Shown: in pieces, positions 8,339-15,575 of the stretch
How the letters are laid out: every line of letters starts with the position of its first letter
Numbering within the stretch: the stretch's first letter is position 1
Assembly: GCA_023443865.1 (NCBI GenBank)
Contig: JAEZST010000019.1
Coordinates: 1 to 26,164, forward strand
Direction: 5' to 3'
DNA from: Spirochaetota bacterium
Lineage (GTDB): Bacteria; Spirochaetota; Spirochaetia; Treponematales; Treponemataceae
DNA: 26,164 bases
Translations under genes and position numbers: made by a program
Notes under the pieces: model-generated
Seen by the model: only the letters and a program-made list of their open reading frames with translations
Told to the model about the DNA's origin: nothing
The model's database searches: none

Positions 8339-9721
8339 TTACCGCCTCCTTCCCGTCGCCGGTTCCGCCGGGGCGCCTTCCGCCAGGCGTTCCCGGTAGG
8401 CCTCGAGGGCGGCCGGGAAGGGGGAGAGGGTCCGCTCGATCACGCCCTGCAGGGCCGAGATCGCCATGCCGTAATTGGTGACCGCGACCCCGGCGGCCCG
8501 GGCCCGCTCGATCCGCCAAAGCATCTCGCGTCTCGTGAGGGAACAGGCCCCGCAGTGCACCACGAGGTCGTAGCCCGCGAGGTCTTCCGGGTAGTCCTTC
8601 CCGCAGGCGTGGGTAATCTCCACGTCGGCGCCGGTATACTGCCTGATCCAGCGCGGGATCTTTACCCGCCCAATGTCGTCTTCCAGGGCGTGGTGGGTGC
8701 AGGCCTCGGCGACCAGGACGCGGTTTCCCGGGCCGAGCCGCTCGAGGGCCGCCGCCCCCTCGGCCATGGCGACTATGTCGCCCTTGAAGCGCGAGAAGAG
8801 GATCGAGAAGGTCGTGGCGGGAATGCCCTCGGGGGTGTCCGCCGCCATCTTGAGGGCGATCTGGGAGTCGCACACCACGAGCTCCGGCGGCGAGGCGAGC
8901 CGGTCGAGGAAGGCCCGGTATTCCCGTTCCTTCACCACCGCGACGGCAGCGTCGGAATCCAGGGCGTCGCGGATCGCCTGCACCTGGGGCAGGATCAGGC
9001 GGCCCTTCGGCGCCTGCAGGTCGATCGGCACGATCAGAACGACCACCGGCAGCCCCGCGCCCGACGGCAACAGGTCCCCGAGTATGGCCGGCGGGTTCAG
9101 GAAGTCCTCGGGACAGGCCGCGAGGAGGAGCCGCTTGAGTTCGAGCAAGGTCGCGTTGCGACGCGCTTCGCGACTTGCTTCGCGACGCGCTTCGCGACTT
9201 GCGGCGCCGCTTACCGCGCCCTTTTCGGCCTCGCCGGGGTTATCGGCAATCGCGAAGTCAGGCCCCGCGCACGAAGAAGTCATCACGTGGGGCGTGATCC
9301 GCGCGAGCCCGGCGAGCCACCCTTCCTCAGGCTTCGCGAGGTCGGTCTTGTTCACCGCGATTATGATCGGGGTTTTTTGCGCCGCGCAGGCGGCGGCGAG
9401 CTCTTCCTCGTATGGCGTCCACGCGTTCGGCTCAGTCACGAGGATCGCCACGTCCGCCGAGGCGAGGGCTTCCCGGGTCTTCCCCGTGCGAAGGCTCCCG
9501 AGGTCGGAACCGTCGTCCACCCCCGCCGTGTCGAGGAAGGTCACCGGCCCCAGCGGGAGCAGTTCCATGCTCTTGCGCACCACGTCGGTGGTGGTTCCCG
9601 CCTTGTCCGATACGATGGCGAAATCCTGCCCGGTGATCAGGTTGAGGAGGCTCGACTTGCCGGTGTTCGTCCGGCCGAAAAGCCCTATGTGAAGGCGGAG
9701 CGCCTTTGGCGTTGCGTTCAT
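8339..9721 (-). CDS. hydF: HydF, GTPase scaffold for H-cluster assembly
   Basis: GTPase and Fe-S scaffold that delivers the 2Fe subcluster to hydrogenase. Seen: P-loop GRTNTGKS (16-23), DTAG switch II, NKTD base-recognition motif, and the C-terminal cluster motif with C and H in ACTHH and the distant HCGAC. Length is 460 aa, slightly over the typical 410-ish; the surplus includes a tandem 8-residue repeat (ASREARRE, ASREARRN) between the GTPase and dimerisation domains. The start is preceded by AAGGAAA and lies 9 nt after the lyase stop. Part of the hyd operon. Confidence 0.92.
   Translation of the reverse strand: MNATPKALRLHIGLFGRTNTGKSSLLNLITGQDFAIVSDKAGTTTDVVRKSMELLPLGPVTFLDTAGVDDGSDLGSLRTGKTREALASADVAILVTEPNAWTPYEEELAAACAAQKTPIIIAVNKTDLAKPEEGWLAGLARITPHVMTSSCAGPDFAIADNPGEAEKGAVSGAASREARREASREARRNATLLELKRLLLAACPEDFLNPPAILGDLLPSGAGLPVVVLIVPIDLQAPKGRLILPQVQAIRDALDSDAAVAVVKEREYRAFLDRLASPPELVVCDSQIALKMAADTPEGIPATTFSILFSRFKGDIVAMAEGAAALERLGPGNRVLVAEACTHHALEDDIGRVKIPRWIRQYTGADVEITHACGKDYPEDLAGYDLVVHCGACSLTRREMLWRIERARAAGVAVTNYGMAISALQGVIERTLSPFPAALEAYRERLAEGAPAEPATGRRR
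9158..9202. repeat. 24-bp-period tandem repeat inside hydF
   Basis: Two identical 21-nt copies (9158-9178 and 9182-9202) at a period of 24 nt keep the hydF frame and encode an Ala/Arg/Glu-rich charged linker. It looks like a recent slippage expansion. Confidence 0.8.
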
Positions 9722-9730
9722 TGGTTTTCC

Positions 9731-11866
9731 TTATTTGTTTCGCGCGGGCGAACGTTGTTCCGCGTCGGTCGCGACGTTCCCCGCTGAGCCGTCGCGGCCG
9801 GTATCGTCTCTGCCCACGGTATCCCGGCCCGACGCGTCCTGATTCGCGGGTCGCTTGAAATCGGTCCGCGCGATTTCGGTCCGTCCGATTCCGGGCCTCC
9901 CGTTCCCGGGCCGCCCGGAAACGGGCCGTTCCCCGTGGCCCAGGGCCGAAAGGGCCGCAGGCGAAAGCGTCCGGTCCACGAGTTCCTCTCCGAGCTTCCG
10001 CGAGAGCCAGTCCCGAAACGAGGCAACGGCATCGCGGGTTTCCGTCGTCGGTTCGGCGTTCCCGCCCCCATTCGTCGCCCGCGCCTCCCATTCCTTCACG
10101 AGCGCCTCGACCCCCTCGTAACCGAGGATCGGCAGGAAGGCTGTCGCGACGATCGGGTTCCCGTTCACCGCAGCGGCGCAGGCCGCCCCGTTGGCCCGAA
10201 TCCCGGCGACGTGGCGGGCGAGGGCAAGCGAGGCGTTCGTCGCGAGGTCTATCGCTCCCAGGAGCGAGTCCGCGATCAGGGGCATAAACTCGTTGATCTG
10301 GAGCGTTCCCTCGGCGACGGCCTCGCACGCGAGGGCGCACTCGCTTCTCGCCTTCATTCCCGCCTGAATTACCGATTCGAGGATTACCGGGTTAACCTTT
10401 CCCGGCATGATCGACGATCCCGCCTGCACGGCGGGCAGCGCGATGTCCCCGAAAGCCGCGAGCTGCCTCAGGTCGCGGGCCGCCTTGGTAAGGTTCGCGG
10501 CCCGGGCCGAGATAATCCCCGCGACCTCCGCCAAAGCGTCGGCGTTGGCCGTCGCGTCCACAAGGTTTTCCGCGCGCGCTAACGGATACCCCGTCAAACC
10601 GCGCAAAATTTCCGTCGCCCGGAACACGTATTTCCGGGGCGCCGTCAGGGCCGTCCCGACCGCCGTTCCCCCGAGGTTGACCACCCGAAGGCGCTCCTCG
10701 CACTTGAAGGTCCGCCACCGGTCGCGCCCCGCCGCCTCCGCGAAACCGGAAAAAATCGCGCCCAAGGTCATCGGCACCGCGGCCTGCATCTCCGTCCGCC
10801 CCGTCGTCACCACCTGTGCGAACTCCCTTTCCTTGGCCTGAAACGCCCCCTGCAGCGCGGCCGCGGACTCCGCGGATTCCCTGACCTTCGCGATCAGCGC
10901 GACCCGAAGGGCCGTCGGGTACGTATCGTTGGTGGATTGATGGAGATTGAGGTGAGAAAGCGGGTCCACGCGGGATAGCGGCGGCGGCGGCCCGTCGACA
11001 AGGCGATTCACGCAGGTCGCCTCGGTTCCCTTCTGCCCGGTCCCGCGTTCGTCGCGCGTATCCCCCGCCCCGTAGCCCGACTCGCCCCTGGCCGCCCGGG
11101 CCGCCCGCAGTATATCCGTCGCCCGATTCGCCAGCACCTCGTTCACGTTCATGTTGGTGGAAGTCCCAGCGCCGCCCTGCAGCGCGTCCAAGTAAAAAAG
11201 ATTCGGCGTTATAGGCGCTGGGACCGTACCCTCGCCTCCTTGTAGGGCATCAAGGTAAAAAAGATTCGGTGAGATTGGCGCGGGAACCGTACCTTCGCCG
11301 CCCTGCAGCGCGTCGAGGTAAAAGTCTTCCGGGGCGATTCGCTTCGCGCCGGGGTTCCCGCCGGTTGGTCCGCCGACGGTTTCCCGCCCGGCTCCCGCCG
11401 CGGTACCCGTTCCGCCCGGCCCCGCCTTCCGGTCCAGCGCCGACCGATCAAAAGTTGCCCGGTCAATCGCCATAATCCCCTCGTCGGCGGCCAGGCAAAT
11501 CGCGTCAGCGATTTCCCCGTCCAGCCAGCCGGTTTCGGCGTTCGCCATCGCGCAGGCTTTCTTGACGAGTAGGTACGCGCGAATGAGCGCTGGGTGCGTC
11601 GCCCGCCCGGAAATCCGAAAGTTGTCCAGGGCGCGGAAGGTATGAATGCCCCGCAGGTCCCCCTCGAGAACGTTCATGGCGCCGAGCAGGTCCCGCTCGG
11701 TACGGAAACCGGCCGGCGCGGCGGGCGCCCCGTTTTGAGGCGCGAAGCAACCCTCAGGCGAGCCGTCCGGTTCGCGATCCGCCCACCTATCGCCCTCCGG
11801 GGCCGCCCCGTGGCCATCGCGAACCTTCGTCCCCGCGCGATCGGCCTTCAGTCTTGAATCTTCCAT
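9731..11866 (-). CDS. aspA: Aspartase/fumarase-family ammonia-lyase in the hyd operon, expanded
   Basis: Aspartate ammonia-lyase family (aspartate to fumarate and NH3). Such a gene is often found beside hydG and hydF. Motifs: GTSTNMNVNEVLANRA, NLHQSTNDTYPTA, GRTEMQAAVPMTLG and the signature GSSIMPGKVNP. Length is 711 aa against about 470 for the family. The extra sequence is a 50-residue N-terminal tail, a linker at about 135-181, a threefold repeat at 182-232, a 40-residue insert at about 250-300 and a Gly/Arg/Asp-rich C-terminal tail. The start at 11866 has GGGGGAGA upstream. Its role may be to supply ammonia for the bridging amine of the H-cluster; that is inference. Substrate specificity needs assay. 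Confidence 0.83.
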   Translation of the reverse strand: MEDSRLKADRAGTKVRDGHGAAPEGDRWADREPDGSPEGCFAPQNGAPAAPAGFRTERDLLGAMNVLEGDLRGIHTFRALDNFRISGRATHPALIRAYLLVKKACAMANAETGWLDGEIADAICLAADEGIMAIDRATFDRSALDRKAGPGGTGTAAGAGRETVGGPTGGNPGAKRIAPEDFYLDALQGGEGTVPAPISPNLFYLDALQGGEGTVPAPITPNLFYLDALQGGAGTSTNMNVNEVLANRATDILRAARAARGESGYGAGDTRDERGTGQKGTEATCVNRLVDGPPPPLSRVDPLSHLNLHQSTNDTYPTALRVALIAKVRESAESAAALQGAFQAKEREFAQVVTTGRTEMQAAVPMTLGAIFSGFAEAAGRDRWRTFKCEERLRVVNLGGTAVGTALTAPRKYVFRATEILRGLTGYPLARAENLVDATANADALAEVAGIISARAANLTKAARDLRQLAAFGDIALPAVQAGSSIMPGKVNPVILESVIQAGMKARSECALACEAVAEGTLQINEFMPLIADSLLGAIDLATNASLALARHVAGIRANGAACAAAVNGNPIVATAFLPILGYEGVEALVKEWEARATNGGGNAEPTTETRDAVASFRDWLSRKLGEELVDRTLSPAALSALGHGERPVSGRPGNGRPGIGRTEIARTDFKRPANQDASGRDTVGRDDTGRDGSAGNVATDAEQRSPARNK
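11171..11323 (-). repeat. In-frame 63-bp repeat in the lyase gene
   Basis: The peptide FYLDALQGG begins at residues 182, 203 and 224, and the first two copies continue as EGTVPAPI(S/T)PNL. The third copy runs into the native GAGTSTNMN active-site motif. Copies 1 and 2 differ by synonymous changes in 11 codons and by one Ser/Thr replacement over 21 codons, so the duplication is old and the peptide appears conserved. Confidence 0.85.
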
Positions 11867-11985
11867 ATAGTCTCCCCCGAAGAGGCGTCAATCAGCCCGC
11901 CGTTTTTCGCGGCCGGAATATGGCGCGCCCGCGACGCAACGCAATCAGCGCGCCCCAGGCTCCCGGGAAGCCGACGCCCCCGGGA

Positions 11986-12076
11986 AACGCTGTCCCGCGA
12001 TCAGAAAAAGAGATCCCTCTCGCCGCGCCGGCGATGAACGCTGTCCCGCGATCAGAAAAAGAGATCCCTCTCGCCG
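11986..12076. repeat. Duplicated hydG 3' end
   Basis: A 40-nt segment occurs at 12037-12076, covering the last codons and stop of hydG, and again at 11986-12025 (period 51 nt). The second copy lies in the 185-nt spacer before the lyase gene and repeats the terminal codons and stop without a gene attached. Confidence 0.85.
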
Positions 12077-13599
12077 GCCTTGATCTTGTCCAGGGCCTTC
12101 ACGAGATGGTCCCAGATTGCCTGGTTGTAGTCCGTGCCGACCTTCGCGCGGATCTCTTCCATTTCCTTGGCGATGATCGCCTCGCCCTTGGCCTTGGTGT
12201 CGTCGCTGCCGAAGTCCTCGAGCCATTCCTGGAAGGTGAGCACGGCGTTGAGCTTGCAGAAGCAGCGTTCCTGGCCGCTTTCGAGAAGCCCCATGATCTT
12301 CTTGCCCGTTCTGCCGCAGCGGTAGCCCGCGGTGCAGAAGGAGACGATGTGGCCCATGTCCACGAGTTCGCGGATTATTTCGTTGAGTCCCCGGGTGTCG
12401 CCGAGCTCGAACTGTTGCTTGTCCTCTTCCTGCTTCGCGGTGCCCTTGTCGTCGGCGTAGCCCTCGGCGTAGGCGCCGATCCCGATGCGGGTGGCGGCGT
12501 CGCGCTGGGTGCACATCTTGATGACCGACTTGATCATCTCGGGCTTTTCCCGATTGGTCACGATGAGGCCGGCCGAGGGAATCGCGAGGCGGATGACCGC
12601 GATGAGGTAGCGGAAGTCGTCGTCGCTCACGCGGTGCGCTACCCAGGAAAAGTCCGTGCCCGCCGCGCCCTCGAGCCGGGGTACCGAGACCGTGTGGGGA
12701 CCGAGCCCGTAGCGTTTTTCCAGGTCCCGGGCGTGGGCCACGAGTCCCATCACCTCGAACTTCCAGTCGTAGAGCCCGAAGAGGGCCCCTACCGCCACGT
12801 CGTCGATCCCGGCGTCCATGGCCCGGTGCAGGGCGTAAAGCCGCCAGCGGTAGTTTCCTTTCAGCGTGCCCTCGGGATGTACCGACCGGTAGGTAGCCTT
12901 GTGGTAGGTTTCCTGGAATACCTGGAAGGTGCCGATCCCGGCCTCGTGCAGCTTTTTCAAGTCGTCTATCCGCATGGGCGCGGCGTTCACGTTTACCCGG
13001 CGGATCTCCCCGAGGCCGTTCCGCACCTTTTCCTTGATCGCGTACACGCGCTTCATGCTCTCGGCGATATAGTCCGCGTCGGTGTCGGGGTGCTCGCCGT
13101 ACACCATCACGAGCCGCTTGTGCCCGAGCTTGCCCGCCAGCACCCGCGCCTCGGCCTCGATCTCGTCCACGGTCAGCACGCGCCGTTCTACCGACTCGTT
13201 GTCGCAGGAAAACCCGCAGTACTTGCACTTGTTCACGCACTTGCTTCCGCAGTAAAGGGGCGCGAAGGTCACCACGCGGTTGTCGTACACCTTGGTCTTG
13301 ATCTCCCGCGCTGCCTTGAAAACCTCTTCCTTGAGTGTGGGGTCGGTCACCTGCAGCAGGGCCGCCGTGTCCGAGCTACTCATCAGCTTTATGTCGTAGG
13401 CTTTCTTTATGATCTCGCGGACCTTCTCGGGCGTCGCCGCCGTGCCCTTTCCCGCCTCCAGGTCGGCCTCGATCGAGTCTTCGTCGATAAAGTCCCGCGC
13501 GTTCCCGGCCTCGTCAACGCTCAGGTAGCGGTCAATCTCGTCCTGCTTGATATAGGTGCGGGCCCATTCGCCCACGGTCATTTTCAACGTATCGTTCAT
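12052..13599 (-). CDS. hydG: HydG, radical SAM tyrosine lyase of H-cluster assembly
   Basis: Cleaves tyrosine to CO and CN- and assembles the Fe(CO)2CN synthon. Seen: C121-x3-C125-x2-C128 (CVNKCKYC) for the SAM cluster, with extra cysteines at 117 and 132, and a C-terminal cysteine region reading CTAGYRCGRTG then ERCFC. That region does not show the textbook CX2CX22C spacing of the auxiliary-cluster site. Length is 515 aa. ATG 13599 has GAGGGGG 6-7 nt upstream and lies 11 nt after the regulator gene. The upstream open frame belongs to a shadow. HydG is preferred over ThiH from context with hydE, hydF and the TM1266-like gene. Confidence 0.88.
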   Translation of the reverse strand: MNDTLKMTVGEWARTYIKQDEIDRYLSVDEAGNARDFIDEDSIEADLEAGKGTAATPEKVREIIKKAYDIKLMSSSDTAALLQVTDPTLKEEVFKAAREIKTKVYDNRVVTFAPLYCGSKCVNKCKYCGFSCDNESVERRVLTVDEIEAEARVLAGKLGHKRLVMVYGEHPDTDADYIAESMKRVYAIKEKVRNGLGEIRRVNVNAAPMRIDDLKKLHEAGIGTFQVFQETYHKATYRSVHPEGTLKGNYRWRLYALHRAMDAGIDDVAVGALFGLYDWKFEVMGLVAHARDLEKRYGLGPHTVSVPRLEGAAGTDFSWVAHRVSDDDFRYLIAVIRLAIPSAGLIVTNREKPEMIKSVIKMCTQRDAATRIGIGAYAEGYADDKGTAKQEEDKQQFELGDTRGLNEIIRELVDMGHIVSFCTAGYRCGRTGKKIMGLLESGQERCFCKLNAVLTFQEWLEDFGSDDTKAKGEAIIAKEMEEIRAKVGTDYNQAIWDHLVKALDKIKAGERDLFF

Positions 13600-13610
13600 T
13601 ATCGTCCCCC

Positions 13611-13862
13611 TCAAACCTTCGCCAGGGTCGACTTTACGGTGACCCCCGGAATCTGCCCGAGCTTCCCGGTCAGCGCGCCGATCTCGTCGGTAGAGGCGTC
13701 CACGATAAGCGTGACTATATTGAGGTCCCGCTCGTGGTAGGGCAGGCCCATGCGGCCGATCACGATGTTCCCGTGCTTGGTCAGGGCCTCGTTCACGAGG
13801 GCCGCCGAGGCGGATCTTTCCTTGATGATGATGGCGATTACGCCGACAGCTCTGTCGTCCAT
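13611..13862 (-). CDS. TM1266-type iron-only hydrogenase system regulator (ACT-like)
   Basis: Small 83-aa ACT/ferredoxin-fold protein (VGVIAIIIKERSASAALVNE, then IGRMGLPYHERDLNIVTLIV). It belongs to the family annotated as putative iron-only hydrogenase system regulator, typically encoded directly beside hydG. First gene of the maturation operon. AGGAG lies about 10 nt upstream of the start. It has no DNA-binding motif, so a regulatory role is by family name only. Longer in-frame extensions upstream look non-coding. Confidence 0.82.
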   Translation of the reverse strand: MDDRAVGVIAIIIKERSASAALVNEALTKHGNIVIGRMGLPYHERDLNIVTLIVDASTDEIGALTGKLGQIPGVTVKSTLAKV

Positions 13863-14079
13863 GTCCCTTTTCTCCTTTACCGATCGAAAACGTGACCGAT
13901 CTGGCGAAAAAGGGGGAAGGAGACGGCGCGCGTAACGCAGGAATCGGCGGTATCCCGGGCGCGGCGCAAAGCTGGCGCGGGGGGCCGAAACGTGAGGCGG
14001 GTGTCGTATCCTGTCCCTTGGGGTCAGACCCAGGAGGCCGCGCACGCAGCATCCCATCCTCTTCCTCAGGCCGGTATAC
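13863..14079 (-). other. Long 5' leader of the hyd operon
   Basis: About 215 nt between the proposed promoter and the first start codon. It contains a short GGGTC-T-GACCC stem near 14019-14030 and is GC-rich. No known riboswitch is recognised. Confidence 0.35.
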
Positions 14080-14114
14080 TATTGATATAACCAATCGTTA
14101 AAAAAATATCAATA
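14080..14114 (-). promoter_or_regulatory. hyd operon promoter overlaid by an inverted repeat
   Basis: On the minus strand, TTGATA (14112-14107) and TATATC (14089-14084) are 17 nt apart. The 9-bp arms TATTGATAT (14080-14088) and ATATCAATA (14106-14114) form a perfect inverted repeat that covers both boxes. It sits in an AT-rich island within GC-rich DNA. This looks like an operator through which a dimeric regulator would control the maturation operon. Confidence 0.5.
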
Positions 14115-14264
14115 CAAATGTATAGTAATTCGGTATGAAATCTTAAAAAAAAAGCGCGGAATGCAAGATCGACGCAGAAAGCGCCACGATCGGCGCAGGC
14201 GGCATGGCCGCAGCGGCGGCAAGGGGGCGACAACCAGGGCGTCAGCTTTCTTCCCGTCGTCGTC

Positions 14265-14537
14265 CTATTCCCTCACTCCCTCCCGGTAATTCTCGTACCG
14301 TCGGGCGTATTGGTCCAAGACCTCGTTTATCATGGTCTGGTATTTAACGTTGTACAGTTTTGCGTGTTTTTTGAAAAAATCGACGCTTTGTCGGTTGAGA
14401 GAGATAGTCACCTTCACCTTCGGGCTTCGTTTGATCAGTTTGTCCGGGGGCGGAAGAAAATCGGGTACCCGTTCTGCCGCGGAGATCGTTTTGCCGAAAG
14501 TATCCGGCGCGTCAGTGTATGTCGTTTTCGCGCTCAT
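14265..14537 (-). CDS. brnA: BrnA-type antitoxin
   Basis: 90-aa CopG/ribbon-helix-helix-like protein: the C-terminal KVKVTISLNRQSVDFFKK then YQTMINEVLDQYA matches the BrnA antitoxin type. It would neutralise the BrnT RNase and bind the operon promoter. The gene overlaps brnT by 26 nt in the usual toxin-first order. A weak GAGAGGG lies about 11 nt before the start. Confidence 0.82.
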   Translation of the reverse strand: MSAKTTYTDAPDTFGKTISAAERVPDFLPPPDKLIKRSPKVKVTISLNRQSVDFFKKHAKLYNVKYQTMINEVLDQYARRYENYREGVRE

Positions 14538-14805
14538 ATCGTTGTTTTCCCTCTCTCCAATATCCGGCTCCGAACATTCGAATCGATCCGTTTCTCACGG
14601 TAAACCTGACGGTAGCGATTCCTTGACCGGTATCGCCTATGCAAAAGAACCGATATTCGCCCATTGAGTGTTTTACGTCGCCGACAATAACCCTTTTCGT
14701 ATCAAAAAACGCGTTCTGGGCTTCTTCAAACGAAAGCCCGTGTTTCTGGACGTTTGATATGTTTTTGTTGTCGTCCCACTCGAATGTATACATACTATTA
14801 TACAT
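14512..14805 (-). CDS. brnT: BrnT-type ribonuclease toxin
   Basis: 97-aa BrnT toxin: FEWDDNKNISNVQKHGLSF then EEAQNAFFD is the family's N-terminal signature, and the C-terminal VRFTVRNGSIRMFGAGY the core beta-sheet part. Predicted to cleave RNA and be countered by BrnA. Two starts are possible: ATG 14805 with a weak AAGG upstream, or ATG 14793. A good -10 box lies between them, which questions the longer form. The gene is divergent from yjbQ. Confidence 0.83.
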   Translation of the reverse strand: MYNSMYTFEWDDNKNISNVQKHGLSFEEAQNAFFDTKRVIVGDVKHSMGEYRFFCIGDTGQGIATVRFTVRNGSIRMFGAGYWREGKQRYERENDIH

Positions 14806-14825
14806 ATAGAAATGCGCCTTTGCAA
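14797..14825 (-). promoter_or_regulatory. Promoter candidate of brnTA
   Basis: Minus-strand TTGCAA (14825-14820) and a perfect TATAAT (14802-14797) spaced 17 nt. Transcription would begin near 14790, at or past both candidate brnT starts, so either the true start is downstream or this box is fortuitous. Nearby GTATA/TATAC arms could be a BrnA operator. Confidence 0.35.
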
Positions 14826-14916
14826 AGTTTTCTGCCTTTCGAACCTTTTTTAGGGACGTCTTTCACGGTTATACTTGTCGTTAGTAAGTTTGTTGTTGCC
14901 TGAATAGGAGCCCCCC

Positions 14917-15306
14917 ATGAGCCAGGAATTCACCCTTTCCACCGAACGCCAGGGTTTTACGAACGTCACGAGCCGCGTCGAGCGCATCGTCGCCGAATCG
15001 GGCGTTACCGACGGCCTTTGCGTCGTCTACTGCCCCCACACCACCGCGGGCCTCACCATAAACGAAAACGCCGACCCCGACGTGGTCCGCGACATGCTCC
15101 TCGGCCTCGACCGCGCCTTCCCCGACCGACCGGAGTTCCGCCACGCCGAAGGCAACTCCTCCGCCCACCTCAAGGCTTCCTGCGTGGGCTCCTCCGTCAC
15201 CGTCATCGTCTCGAACGGCCGCCTCGCCCTCGGCACCTGGCAGGCCGTCTGGTTCTGCGAGTTCGACGGCCCCCGCGCCCGCCGTTGCTGGGTCACGGTC
15301 CTCTAA
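14917..15306 (+). CDS. yjbQ: YjbQ / UPF0047 family protein
   Basis: 129-aa protein of the YjbQ family, annotated as secondary thiamine-phosphate synthase because some members show weak thiamine phosphate synthase activity; the true role is uncertain. Family motifs are clear: CPHTTAGLTINENADPDV, HAEGNSSAHLKAS and GTWQAVWFCEFDGPR, with histidines likely binding metal. AGGAG lies 6 nt before the ATG. A TATACT at 14870-14875 may be its -10 box. It is a single-gene unit. Confidence 0.87.
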   Translation: MSQEFTLSTERQGFTNVTSRVERIVAESGVTDGLCVVYCPHTTAGLTINENADPDVVRDMLLGLDRAFPDRPEFRHAEGNSSAHLKASCVGSSVTVIVSNGRLALGTWQAVWFCEFDGPRARRCWVTVL

Positions 15307-15575
15307 CCCCGTCCCCTCCCGCGTACCGAAAGAGCGCATGCCGCCCACTCCCGCCCGTCACATCTCGCGCCTCCGCCCCGACGACGGACTCGAGCGCATC
15401 CCTCTCCCGCGCCCCTAAAGCGCGCATGCCGCTTACTCATTTCCGTCATAATCCCGCTCGGCCCCATGCCGGCATTCCTGCGCGTGTTCGCGCAACGGTA
15501 TCCCGAAGGGCGGCCACCGCCGCCGTTCCGGAAAAAAAAGCCTTGCGAAACCCCGCGCATCGCGCAATAATCGGG
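15307..15575 (+). promoter_or_regulatory. Intergenic spacer with promoter candidate
   Basis: GC-rich spacer with an imperfect direct repeat containing GCGCATGCCGC at about 15332 and 15422. Near its end, TTGCGA (15543-15548) and AATAAT (15566-15571) are spaced 17 nt and could drive the downstream gene. No other gene is seen. Confidence 0.35.

Noticed and set aside
8244..8873. Upstream extension of hydE to 8873
   Set aside because: It overlaps hydF in another frame and is Arg/Gly-rich; HydE homology and a plausible start are at 8243.
9158..9202. CRISPR-like repeat
   Set aside because: Only two adjacent copies with no unique spacers, inside a coding frame.
8204..9787. Long plus-strand open frame over hydF
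   Set aside because: Shadow of hydF with all its motifs on the other strand.
11854..13740. 628-codon plus-strand open frame over hydG
   Set aside because: Shadow of hydG; Val/His/Arg-rich with no domain.
14141..14264. Small RNA or terminator between the hyd promoter and brnA
   Set aside because: No stable hairpin with a T-tract on a sensible strand could be identified by eye.
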